From positions 62,001 through 126,000 of the forward strand of contig JARVLF010000012.1 in assembly GCA_030849465.1 (NCBI GenBank): a stretch of 64,000 nt of DNA, read 5' to 3'. The stretch is from Moesziomyces globuligerus. Taxonomy: Eukaryota; Basidiomycota; Ustilaginomycetes; Ustilaginales; Ustilaginaceae. Below, one piece after another: positions 49,908 to 58,794 of the stretch; the first letter of the stretch is position 1; each line of letters starts with the position of its first letter. The notes below the pieces were generated by a model. It did no database searches. It was not told the origin of the DNA and saw only the letters and a list, made by a program, of their open reading frames with translations. The position numbers and the translations under genes were made by a program.

Positions 49908-50625
49908 GATGCGTGGATTGTAGATCGAGTGCGGGAAAACGGAGATCGTGGAGAGGATGAAGGCGCCGACGACGTTGAGCAAACCCAAAGAGCACGCACA
50001 GCCATTTCTCCAACGGCGCAGCCGGGGTGTGGGCTCCTGTTGCATGCAGCTCCCCTTGACCGCGATGCCAAGCCGGGCCGACGCACAGCTGCTCGGCACA
50101 GCCAGCATGCGCTCGCGAGTTGGATTCTACTCGCACTGCAGCCGCCAGCGCTCTAAAGTGATTTCGATGAAATCTGAATTTCCCGCCTCCGTGACGGTCT
50201 CAAGTGCTGCCAGCCTGGCGCCTCCCCACCGATCTCCCCGATCTATCGTGCGGGTCGAGAGCGGAGAAGGAGGCACGTGCATTTTGGCGAGGGCAGACCT
50301 CCACTCCTCGTGTGTAGTTGTGGCATTTTTGAGATCAGGAGGCAGCCACGACGCGCGCCTGGCCCTGAGCCCGAGCCGTCAGAGGCTTGGATGGATGGCA
50401 TCATAGCCCTCACCCGAGCCGGGCCAAAGCCAGAGCCCATTCGCGCGGCTCGTCGATCCCCGCGATGCTGGCTTGTCCAGCCTGGAGCGCGGCAGGAATG
50501 TCGTGGAAACGCCGTCGAGTCCGCTTCTCCTCCTCGTAACCCTTCAGATCCACCATCACCATCCATCTACCCAACATCTGCAATCAGCTCTCCTTTGGAC
50601 CATCCCCTCTCTTACTAATCTGACC
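49908..50625. promoter_or_regulatory. Divergent intergenic region synaptobrevin/MAPEG
   Basis: 718 bp between start codons; pyrimidine-rich before the MAPEG ATG (about 50515-50620). No TATA box or gene seen. Confidence 0.4.
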
Positions 50626-51283
50626 ATGCCTCTCTTCGTCCTCAGCCCCGTAAGTGATGTCCGAACCGGGTCAGGCGCTCTCATCGTACGTGGATGCTGA
50701 ATCATCTTTTGCATCTTTCGGTTTTGCTTGCGTCCGTGGTAGGCCTCGCTGGCGCACTCTGCGCTCTTTGCCGGCTACTACTCGTACCTTTCGACCAACG
50801 TGATCATCCACCGTCTCAACACCAACATCTACCTCGGTTCCGGCGAGTCGGACAAGGTCTACGGTCCCGGCGAGCAGAAGGTCAACTCGCCCTCGGACCT
50901 GGCCAAGCTCCAGCGCGCCGTCCGCGCACACGCCAACTTTTCCGAGTCGGCTCCGTTCGCCTTCTTCCTCATCTTCCTCGCCGAACTCAACGGCGCTCCC
51001 ACCTCGCTCGTCCACGCCGCCTACACCACCCTCTTTGCCGCCCGCGTCGCCCACGCCAACCTCGGCATCCAGGCCGAAAACGCCGCCGCCATCGGTCGCC
51101 CAGTCGGCACCATCGTCACCCTCGCCGTCACCCTCGCCGCCGGCCTCTACAACGTGAGTATTCATCCCCCCAATCCTTGCCCTGCAAACGTGCAAAGTCC
51201 TGATCCTCCCGTCCCCTTACTCCGCATGCCTGCAGCTGAACCTCGGTTGGGAGCCCCTCAAGTCCTTCCTCGGCTTCAAGTGA
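50626..51283 (+). CDS. MAPEG-family membrane protein
   Basis: Exons 50626..50649, 50743..51153, 51236..51283; 160 aa. The first exon encodes only MPLFVLSP. The MAPEG signature RAHANFSESAPFAFFLIFLA (about residues 74-93) carries the conserved Arg, Asn and Glu that contact glutathione in this superfamily. Four hydrophobic segments are visible: about 4-28, 82-105, 108-127 and 130-150. Members are small ER or outer-membrane enzymes with glutathione transferase/peroxidase activity on lipid hydroperoxides, or are uncharacterised. Introns of 93 and 82 bp have GTAAGT/GTGAGT donors. Confidence 0.88.
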
Positions 51284-51526
51284 GCTACTTCGCAACTACA
51301 CGCACACCGCTACGAGCTTGGTCAACCATGACCGGCAACCGCCCGCGTCTGGGCTGCCAATGCCCTCGCTCCGTCCGCCTTTGAAATGCTTAAAGAAATC
51401 CCATTTCGGATTGTGAAATGCTAGTGTACAACGGACCGAGGTGGCTTCATCCGTGTGTGCGACGCTCTGCCGCCTCTCTTGCATGCGCGACCTGGGGGGG
51501 GGACGTTCAAGTGGCAAGGGTGCAGT

Positions 51527-54070
51527 CTAGGAATGGACTGGGTCCAAGTCGCCGAAGTTGGGGTCTGCCAACAAGGGCGGGAGGACGTGCGATTGTTCCG
51601 GCTCGAGCAAGCCGCGGAGCTCGCCGAGTCCTCCGCCTGCATCCATGGAGCTGGCGAGCGCCGAGAGCTCGTCGCCGAGCGGCGGGCCGAGTGCATCGTG
51701 CGCGCTCTTGGTCGGCATGCTCGGCTCGTCCAGAACGACGCGTGCGAACTGCTGCATGTCGTGCGCACCCGCCACCACCGCCTCTGCCACCGGCTCCGCA
51801 CCAAACGATGCAAAGCCGTCGGCATCGGTCGCACTGTCCGCACTGTCCGCCCGCCAAGACCCAGATCGGGCGCGGTCCGACTCGAACGAGGCAACGCAAG
51901 ACGAGCCGCTGGGCGATGCCCCCAGACTAGTGAGCGACGAGCCATCCATGCTCCCCAGCGAACCTCCCGACCGCTGCCTCTCCAAACAGTGCGACGAAGC
52001 AAACGCGTGAACGCGACCCTCTTCAAAGTCCGCATGCGTCGTGTCCTCGTCCTCGTCCTCATCGACCAACTCGTCCTCCTCCGATTCCGACGTGCTGTAG
52101 TCCGCAGCGCTGCGCACCCAGACGTCCTTCTCCACGTCCTGATAGTTGGACGTCCTCCTTGCCGTACCGCCGCCGGCCTCTGGCGGCTGGCCGGACAACG
52201 CAGGCCCCGGTCTTGCCGGCGGCTTGGTCAGCCTGACCACCAGCCTCTTGCGCGACGGTACGCCTCGCTTGGCCGCCACGAGCTTGAGCACGTGGCGCGC
52301 CACTGCCAGCCTGCCCAGGGCGTGTTCCTCGAGCGGACTAAACACCTCGTCCGGTCCAACCTCGCTGGAGAGAACGACCGGCTCAGCCTCGACTTCGTCG
52401 CCGTCCTTGGGAGGTCTGCCACGCCGCCTCGGTGCTTTGCTGACCTGCGGGCCGCCATCCGAGCCTTGGTGCTTGGATGGCTTCTTGCGTGAAGGCGTCG
52501 CCGAAGCGAGGCTCTGGCTTTCGGCCAGGATGCTTTCGATGCGTCCCTGGAGGTCGTCGAGCCCGTCGTGCGCCGCGAGCTTCTTGAGCTGTTCGGAAAA
52601 GGCGAGCACGGTCTGCCTGCCCTTCTGGACGAGGTCGCCAAAGCCGGAGCGGCGGAGGCAGATGGAGCAGTTGCAGTAGCCCTGGCAGCGCGGGCAGTGG
52701 AACGACGCATTGGTAGGGTCAAAGACGTTTTCGTAACGGATGGTGAGGCAGCGGTGGCAGAAGCACAGCGGGCATTGGACACCCTTGCGCACGCGCTGGC
52801 ATCGCATCTTGGCATCGGCCGTCTTGCGCCTGCACTGGTGGCACGACGAGAGCTCGGTGCCATCCGGCAGCACATCCGGCTGACGATTGCGCCTCTTGCG
52901 GCCTTCGCCTGGTTTGGCGTCGGTGGAGTCGAGCGGCGCCTCGAGACCGTCGTCGTCGGCCAGATCTTGGTCGGCCTCGTCCGCTTCGTCCGCCTCGCTC
53001 CAGCGGTCGCGGTCTTCGGGCCGAATCTCGGGTACGTCGCGGATGAACATGTAGTCGTTTCGGGCGCGGTCCCTCAGCGTGGGCACGTCGATGTATGCGA
53101 GGATGAACGACTCGCCAGCGAGGGGCGCGGCTTTGGTGGTTCCGTCGTCGGCGAATTTGACCTTGCGGTCGTACTTCTTCTTTTTGCTGTGGGTAAAGTG
53201 CGGATCAGGCGAGCGGTCCTTGGAACGAGGACGCTTTCTTGGACGGCCGCGAGGCCGGGACGGCGTCTGATCCACGTGGTCTGCGCCGTGATGATCGTCG
53301 TCCCCGTCGAGGTCGTCTGTGCTGGCGGCAACCTTGTTGGCATCGAGCTTGGTGGTCGTAGCTGAGAGGCCTAGTTGGGCGAGCAAAGCCTCGTTTGCGC
53401 GCAACTTGCGCTGACGACGCTGTTCATAGTCCTCATCGTCGTCGTCTTGATCGGGATGGATTTCTGAATCGAGGAGCACCTTTAGTTCATCGTAGAGAGG
53501 TTGCATCTGGAGCTCCTCGGGGTCGAAGAGCGGGCGTTGGTTGGCGAGCGGATCTGGTGGCGCTTGAGGCGGCGAAGCTGGCGGGGCTGGCGAGGCTGGC
53601 GAGCTCGCGGCGTACGCCTCGACGTCGGCGTCATCGGCATGGACCGAGGGAGTGTGTGGTGGAGAGACTCGGGGTGGCGGTAGCTCGAAGGTGGGAGGAT
53701 GCAGCAGCGAGGCCGCGGTTGGCAGCTCGGGGGTAAGGATGCCATCGGAGCCTGGGCCGAAGCCATCTGGCAGAGGCGGGGTTGCCACCTCGGACTGGGG
53801 GGCGGCGTCGGACTCGGAATCGGACTCGGACTCGCTGGTGTCCAAGAGTTGAATGATGCGCCGCGAAGACCCAGACATGGGATGGCTAGAGCCGGACGGC
53901 TGCGACGAGACGTTGCGCCGGGCTATGGATGTCTCGCGGATGTGTGTGCTTGGCGACGTGTGCGGCGATGATCTGTGGAGGGCATCGGGGCTGCTCTGCA
54001 CTGGCGTGCGAGATGAGACGGTGGTGGAGCTGGATGCGTGAGAGTGGACATATCGCCGCCTAAAGGGCAT
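51527..54070 (-). CDS. CDCA7-type zinc finger protein (zf-4CXXC_R1)
   Basis: 847 aa, single exon. The Cys-rich domain at about 405-475 has CHQC, MRCQ, CPLCFCHRC, HCPRCQGYCNCSIC spacing, the 4CXXC_R1 domain known from CDCA7. Two AT-hook-like motifs (RPRGRPRKRPR near 265 and RRRGRPPKDG near 520) suggest DNA binding, and long acidic and Ser-rich tracts surround them. Vertebrate CDCA7 recruits the remodeller HELLS to hemimethylated DNA. Whether the fungal protein does so is unknown, and it may act with other remodellers. Convergent with the MAPEG gene. Confidence 0.85.
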   Translation of the reverse strand: MPFRRRYVHSHASSSTTVSSRTPVQSSPDALHRSSPHTSPSTHIRETSIARRNVSSQPSGSSHPMSGSSRRIIQLLDTSESESDSESDAAPQSEVATPPLPDGFGPGSDGILTPELPTAASLLHPPTFELPPPRVSPPHTPSVHADDADVEAYAASSPASPAPPASPPQAPPDPLANQRPLFDPEELQMQPLYDELKVLLDSEIHPDQDDDDEDYEQRRQRKLRANEALLAQLGLSATTTKLDANKVAASTDDLDGDDDHHGADHVDQTPSRPRGRPRKRPRSKDRSPDPHFTHSKKKKYDRKVKFADDGTTKAAPLAGESFILAYIDVPTLRDRARNDYMFIRDVPEIRPEDRDRWSEADEADEADQDLADDDGLEAPLDSTDAKPGEGRKRRNRQPDVLPDGTELSSCHQCRRKTADAKMRCQRVRKGVQCPLCFCHRCLTIRYENVFDPTNASFHCPRCQGYCNCSICLRRSGFGDLVQKGRQTVLAFSEQLKKLAAHDGLDDLQGRIESILAESQSLASATPSRKKPSKHQGSDGGPQVSKAPRRRGRPPKDGDEVEAEPVVLSSEVGPDEVFSPLEEHALGRLAVARHVLKLVAAKRGVPSRKRLVVRLTKPPARPGPALSGQPPEAGGGTARRTSNYQDVEKDVWVRSAADYSTSESEEDELVDEDEDEDTTHADFEEGRVHAFASSHCLERQRSGGSLGSMDGSSLTSLGASPSGSSCVASFESDRARSGSWRADSADSATDADGFASFGAEPVAEAVVAGAHDMQQFARVVLDEPSMPTKSAHDALGPPLGDELSALASSMDAGGGLGELRGLLEPEQSHVLPPLLADPNFGDLDPVHS

Positions 54071-54955
54071 GGCCTCTGTGTTGGCTCAACAAGGCACCGT
54101 AGTAGAGAAGCGCCTCGCTGGCGCCAACATGTGTGAGCTGGTTTCGATGCTGAGGGAGAAGACTGGCGTACGTCGAGGGATGCGAAGATGCGCGGAGGAA
54201 GCGGACGAGTGGTCGCAAGGGTCAAGGGTCAAGGACGAGTTGGAGTTGCGGATGAAGAAGAAGCATGCAGCGCGAAGTCGACTCGACGCGATCTCTCTCG
54301 GTCAGGCGAGCGGCTGCTGAGCGGCTGCTGAGCGCCTGCTGCCATCCGCGTCCTGGCCAGGGTCCAGCCATCAAAGGCTCTGTCTCTGTCGGAATTGTGG
54401 ATTGGGAATTTCTTGCTGCGAGTCGCAAAATGCAAGTCTGCGCCAACGCCCGCCTTGCCAAGGCTCAGAGAGTGGAGGCGGCGCACGACACGAAATGTGG
54501 ATGAATGCTTGCACCAAAGGCTCAGCGTCGACTGCATCTTGCTCTCTCGCCTGCTCTTTGCGCAAGTGCGGCAGCGGTTCGAGTTCGTTATAGGATGAGT
54601 CAGTGGCAGAGTGCTGATGCTGAAGGCCGAGTGGCGTTGCTTCAGCCGGTCGGTACTTCCGACGAGTCTATGAAGCGAGCAAAAGCTCCGGTTCGGCACG
54701 CTCCCGACGCAGCACTGTGACTGCACGAGGCACGCACGCACACACGGCAGATGTGCCTCTGCGAATGGACGGAGAGCAGAATGGCATTGGGAGCAGAACA
54801 GAGACGAGTCGGAAATGCATCGTCGCGCTGGCCTGCCTGGCATTCCAAGCATGCCGGCGCGGACGCAACTTCGCTGGAGTGGGTATAGCAGTAAGCACGA
54901 GGCAGCATCAGAGTCCGTAAAGCGCGTATAGGGTCGTTAGGAGGAGGCATCCAGC
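54071..54955. other. Intergenic region upstream of the CDCA7-type gene
   Basis: 885 bp between two tandem minus-strand genes. Short mixed-frame ORFs only; presumably the CDCA7-type promoter and the kinase 3' UTR. Confidence 0.5.
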
Positions 54956-56656
54956 TCAGAACATGGTGGCAAAGGCGTCGGTCGCGTCCTTGACCGTCGA
55001 GGAAGCGTAGAGCGGCTGGCCATTGGCGCCCACGCCGTTTTTGCCAAACGTGAAGCCGGCCCACATGCCGCGTCCACCAGCGCCCGAGCCTGTCTCGCGC
55101 ACAGCCTCGACGTTCTTCTGCTTCTCGTGCACGTCCTTGTACCGAGCCATGTCGGCCGGATCGTCAAAGTTGTCAAAGTAGCCCGTGTCCTCCTCGTTTT
55201 CCAGCTCGGGGATGAACGGCGCCTTGATCTCGCGCAGACGGCCCAGGTCGAGCGAGCGGAAGAAGGGATGCGCCTGCACCGGTTCCAGCGTGCTGTAGCG
55301 ACGCTCGGGCGTGTCGACGAGCTTGGTGATCGCATCCCACGCCACGTCGCTCAGGTTGAACTGCATGTTCTCCGGCGTGTCGTACACCGGTCGCTGGAGC
55401 ACCTTTTGCCAGTTCTTGAGGTTCGCAAACGTCTCGTCCGGATTGCTCCCGCTGAACGGCGGGAAGCCGCACAGAAACTCGTAGAGGATGCAGCCCAGGC
55501 TCCAGTAGTCGACGCCAAAGCTGTACTGGCGTCCGCGCAGCATCTCGGGCGCAATGTAGTCCGGACTGCCGACGATCGAGTTGGCGCGGTGCTGCGTGTG
55601 CTGGATCATCTTTTTGTACATCGAGCCGCGCTCGGCAGGCGTGCGGTAGACGAAATCGGTGTCCTTGACCGCATCCAGCTTGGCCTTCATCGACTCGATC
55701 TTGCCCGGATGCAGCGCGCCCGAGGCGAGTCCAAAGTCGGTCAGCTTGACGTGGCCCGACGAGTCGACGAGGAAGTTTTCGGGCTTGAGGTCGCGGTGGA
55801 TGTAGCCGAGGCGGTGGAGCTCGTTGACCGAGACGATCATCTCGGCCATGTAGAAGCGCGCGTACTCCTCCTTGAGCGCGCCGTTGTTGCACAGCAGCGT
55901 GCGGAAGTCGCCGCCGGGCACGTACTCCATGGCGAGGAAGACGTGGTCGGGATCCTGGAAGGCGTAGAGCAGACGCACCAGCCACGGCGTCTTTGTCGCC
56001 GTGAGGATGTCTCGCTCGGTGAGCACGTGGCGGACCTCGTCCATCTTGACCAGGATGCGCTTCTTGAGCCGCTTGAGCGCGCAGATCTCGCCCGTGTCGC
56101 GCTTGCGGGCGAGAAAGACCTCTCCGTAGCCGCCGGCGCCGACCTGGGTGATGATGTGGAACTGGTCGACGCGCAGCTTGGTGCGCCGCTTGCGCAGCAG
56201 CACGCGCTCGCGTCCAAAGTACGAGCTGCGCTCCTTGAGGAACTCGGCCGAGGGCTCGGCGTCGTCGTCGTCGTCGGGCAGCAGGCCACGAGCGCGTGTC
56301 GAGTCGTGGAAGCGCGCGAGGCGAGCCTTGCGGTCGGAGAGGTAGCGAAGGTTGTCAAAGTAGTAGTTGAGGAAGTAGAGCTGGGCGACGTTGGCCTTGC
56401 GCTGCACCTCGGTGGTGCGCACGATCTCGCTCTCCCAGGGCTGGAGTCCGTCGCCGCGCCTCCAGCTCCTCCAGCTGCCCTTCGGATCGGGTTGCGAGTC
56501 GGTGCTCGCCTCGTTGATGCGCGAGAGCTCGTGGTTCTTTGGAGGCTTGATCTGGTCGTTGATGATGGGCGCGTGCGACGCGGCGTTCTCCTTCTTGGAC
56601 GTAGCGAGAGGCGAGGGCACCGAGGTGCTGGCGACCGCCGCTTGGACTGGAGCCAT
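54956..56656 (-). CDS. DBF2: NDR/LATS-family protein kinase, Dbf2/Sid2-like
   Basis: 566 aa, single exon from ATG 56656. An N-terminal Mob-binding helical region (about 73-120, ESEIVRTTEVQRKANVAQLY) precedes the kinase domain. It has Gly loop GAGGYG (173-178), Lys195, HRDLKPEN (287-294) and DFG (307-309). The NDR-specific insert before the activation segment contains KIESMKAKLD. The activation-loop Ser360 lies in RANSIVGSPDYIAPE. The hydrophobic motif WAGFTF lies near the C-terminus. Mob1-bound Dbf2/Sid2 kinases drive mitotic exit and septation. The related NDR kinase Cbk1/Ukc1 is the alternative assignment, but the sequence layout (short C-tail, FTFGK) favours Dbf2. Confidence 0.9.
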   Translation of the reverse strand: MAPVQAAVASTSVPSPLATSKKENAASHAPIINDQIKPPKNHELSRINEASTDSQPDPKGSWRSWRRGDGLQPWESEIVRTTEVQRKANVAQLYFLNYYFDNLRYLSDRKARLARFHDSTRARGLLPDDDDDAEPSAEFLKERSSYFGRERVLLRKRRTKLRVDQFHIITQVGAGGYGEVFLARKRDTGEICALKRLKKRILVKMDEVRHVLTERDILTATKTPWLVRLLYAFQDPDHVFLAMEYVPGGDFRTLLCNNGALKEEYARFYMAEMIVSVNELHRLGYIHRDLKPENFLVDSSGHVKLTDFGLASGALHPGKIESMKAKLDAVKDTDFVYRTPAERGSMYKKMIQHTQHRANSIVGSPDYIAPEMLRGRQYSFGVDYWSLGCILYEFLCGFPPFSGSNPDETFANLKNWQKVLQRPVYDTPENMQFNLSDVAWDAITKLVDTPERRYSTLEPVQAHPFFRSLDLGRLREIKAPFIPELENEEDTGYFDNFDDPADMARYKDVHEKQKNVEAVRETGSGAGGRGMWAGFTFGKNGVGANGQPLYASSTVKDATDAFATMF

Positions 56657-57549
56657 GGCTGGTCGAACGTAGGATATCCACTGAGCTACAGAGCAATCGG
56701 CAGGTAGATAGGGCTTCGATGTGGCCGCGGATAGGATGTCGGATGTTTGAAGGTGGGAAGGCAAGGAAGAGCGGGAACGAAGGGCGGAGGCAGAGGAGAG
56801 ATGGGTAGCAGCCGGGATGGAGCAAGCAAGCACGCGGTGTTCGAGTGAGCCGAGGCGGGATGGCTGCAGCTCCTGTCCTCCACGAGAGGCGCAGCAAGGG
56901 ATGCTGCGTGCTGCGTGCTGCGAGTCTGCTGTGCAAGCTGCGATGAGCCAAAATTACATGTCTCGAAGCAACACACCAGCACCGAGCTGCTTTTGCCCAA
57001 GTGGAGTCGCGCACACTCCCGGTCCACTGCCCCAACCGGACTGATCACGAGATGTTGATTTAAGCACCGTCGCCTCGACGCGCTTATGAGGCGGAAATCT
57101 ACACGCTCGCCGCCGTTGTCTGCCCAGTCAGCTCCACGGATGCAAAGCAGCACACTGCACGCATTCGCGGATGTGCCCCACCTCGAGCCACACCGCTAGG
57201 AAGCGCACCATTTCTGCAAAGGCTTTTCTGACAGTGCCTTGCCATTTCGGCAGGATCCGACATCCTGAGCGGCCTTGCGCCAAAGACAAAGTTCCGAGGC
57301 GGGGAGCCAGGCTTTGTGTTACTTTTGGCAGTCCAGCACAACGCGGTCACGTGCCGGGGGCGGACGCTAGGATTTTTGCGAGGCGAGCGCTGAGCCTGTT
57401 GGCGGGAGGCGCGTGGCGCGCGCTGCAGTTCAATCAACACTTTCTCCACGCCGCGCCTCTGAAAGATCTCCACTTGATGCAGACCCTTCCGCTCTCCATC
57501 ATCCACCTCCATCTTGACATCACGCCGACGCGACCCACGAACGACCGAG
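56657..57549. promoter_or_regulatory. Divergent intergenic region Dbf2-like kinase/Spc25
   Basis: 893 bp between divergent start codons of two mitotic genes. It includes GCTGCGTGCTGCGTGCTGCG near 56899-56920 and CACGTG-like ACGTGCC near 57350. An MCB-like ACGCGT is not present. No other gene seen. Confidence 0.4.
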
Positions 57550-58386
57550 ATGGCTTCCGCTCCACGTCCTTCCGTCCTCGCCACGCCACGAAGGCCGTTC
57601 GGCTCCGTGGCACCCTCGAATGCAGAGATGCGCAAGGTCTACGCCGATCTCGACAACAACGCGGTCTTTGACTTTGCCAGCATCGTCTCGGCCGTCCGCA
57701 CCTTTTCCACCCGATTCCGAGCCTACACGGAGAATGCGATCTCCAACATCAACGACGACAAGGCCGAGTTCGATGCCAACCGCATGGAGCACCGCAACCA
57801 GCTCCGCACGCTCGAGCGCGAGATCGAGGATGCAAAGTCGAGCCAGGGCGAGCTGTGGGACACGATCGCGCACGAACGAGAGCAGGACGCCGACCTTCGA
57901 TCGCGCCAGCAGACGCTCCAGGCGCAGAAGGCTTCGGTCACCCAGCGATGCAACGAGCTCCAGACCGAAATCGCAGAGCTCAAGCAGATCCTCGAAAAGA
58001 AGAAGCTCGCCAAGGAGTCGCAGCGCGACAAGCTCAAGGAGCAGAGCGACAAGAACGGGCCCGAACTCCGCCTGCTCGAGTCCAAGACCGGCTGCTCCGT
58101 CGTACCGACCAAGGTGGGCGACCAGCTCAAGTTCACCTTCAACCTTATGAACGCCGACGACTGGTCCCAGGAGTGCCACTTTACCATCGACGTCAGCAGC
58201 ACAAAGTACAAACTCACCTCGGTCCAGCCCAAACTCGAATCGGGTCTCCAGGAGTCTCTGCTGCAGGAGCTCAACTCGACGCGCAAGTTCTACACCTTTG
58301 TAAAGAAGATGCGCGCCGCCCTCCGCGCACAGGTCGAGAAGGACCGTCTCGAGGCTCGCGACGCCGCCCGCCGCGGTGCAAGATGA
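57550..58386 (+). CDS. SPC25: Kinetochore protein Spc25 (Ndc80 complex)
   Basis: 278 aa, single exon. A short basic N-terminus (residues 1-30) leads into a long coiled coil at about 48-185 (for example TLEREIEDAKSSQGELWDTI and EIAELKQILEKKKLAKES). The C-terminal globular RWD-type domain at about 190-265 has the family pattern LKFTFNLMNADDWSQECHF ... YKLTSVQPKL. Spc25 pairs with Spc24 to anchor Ndc80-Nuf2 to the inner kinetochore. ATG 57550 is the first in-frame ATG and fits the family length. Confidence 0.88.
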   Translation: MASAPRPSVLATPRRPFGSVAPSNAEMRKVYADLDNNAVFDFASIVSAVRTFSTRFRAYTENAISNINDDKAEFDANRMEHRNQLRTLEREIEDAKSSQGELWDTIAHEREQDADLRSRQQTLQAQKASVTQRCNELQTEIAELKQILEKKKLAKESQRDKLKEQSDKNGPELRLLESKTGCSVVPTKVGDQLKFTFNLMNADDWSQECHFTIDVSSTKYKLTSVQPKLESGLQESLLQELNSTRKFYTFVKKMRAALRAQVEKDRLEARDAARRGAR

Positions 58387-58794
58387 GGCGCCGTATTGGT
58401 CTGTCGAGCTCGCATGTCTTGTTATCCTCGTTCTCCTGCTCCCTTCTGCTTTGATACCTCGCTTGTATTTGTACGCAATCTTTCACCTTAGCTTGTCCTC
58501 TATGCTTCATCTACGCTGTTCTCATGCGCATCCCTGGCTGTGCCCATGAACGGTGTCGAACGGACGGAGCCTGGACAGATGCAACCACCAACAATCTGCT
58601 GCAGCATCTTCCAGGCCCTGTGACTAGTAATGTCCCGGCTCATGTAGGTATCATCACGACCAGACGTAGAAGGCAACTCGACTCGCTCGCTATTTTTCGG
58701 CCTCTTTTTCGCTCTCCCTTTTTGGGCGAATTTTCCTTCTTTTCAAGAAGCAAAAAGCCTCGGCGATTCGAAATCCGTGGACGACGGTGCTCAC
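58387..58794. other. Intergenic region Spc25 to tRNase Z-TPK gene
   Basis: 408 bp between tandem genes; T-rich tract at about 58690-58745 just upstream of the next gene. No gene seen. Confidence 0.5.
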
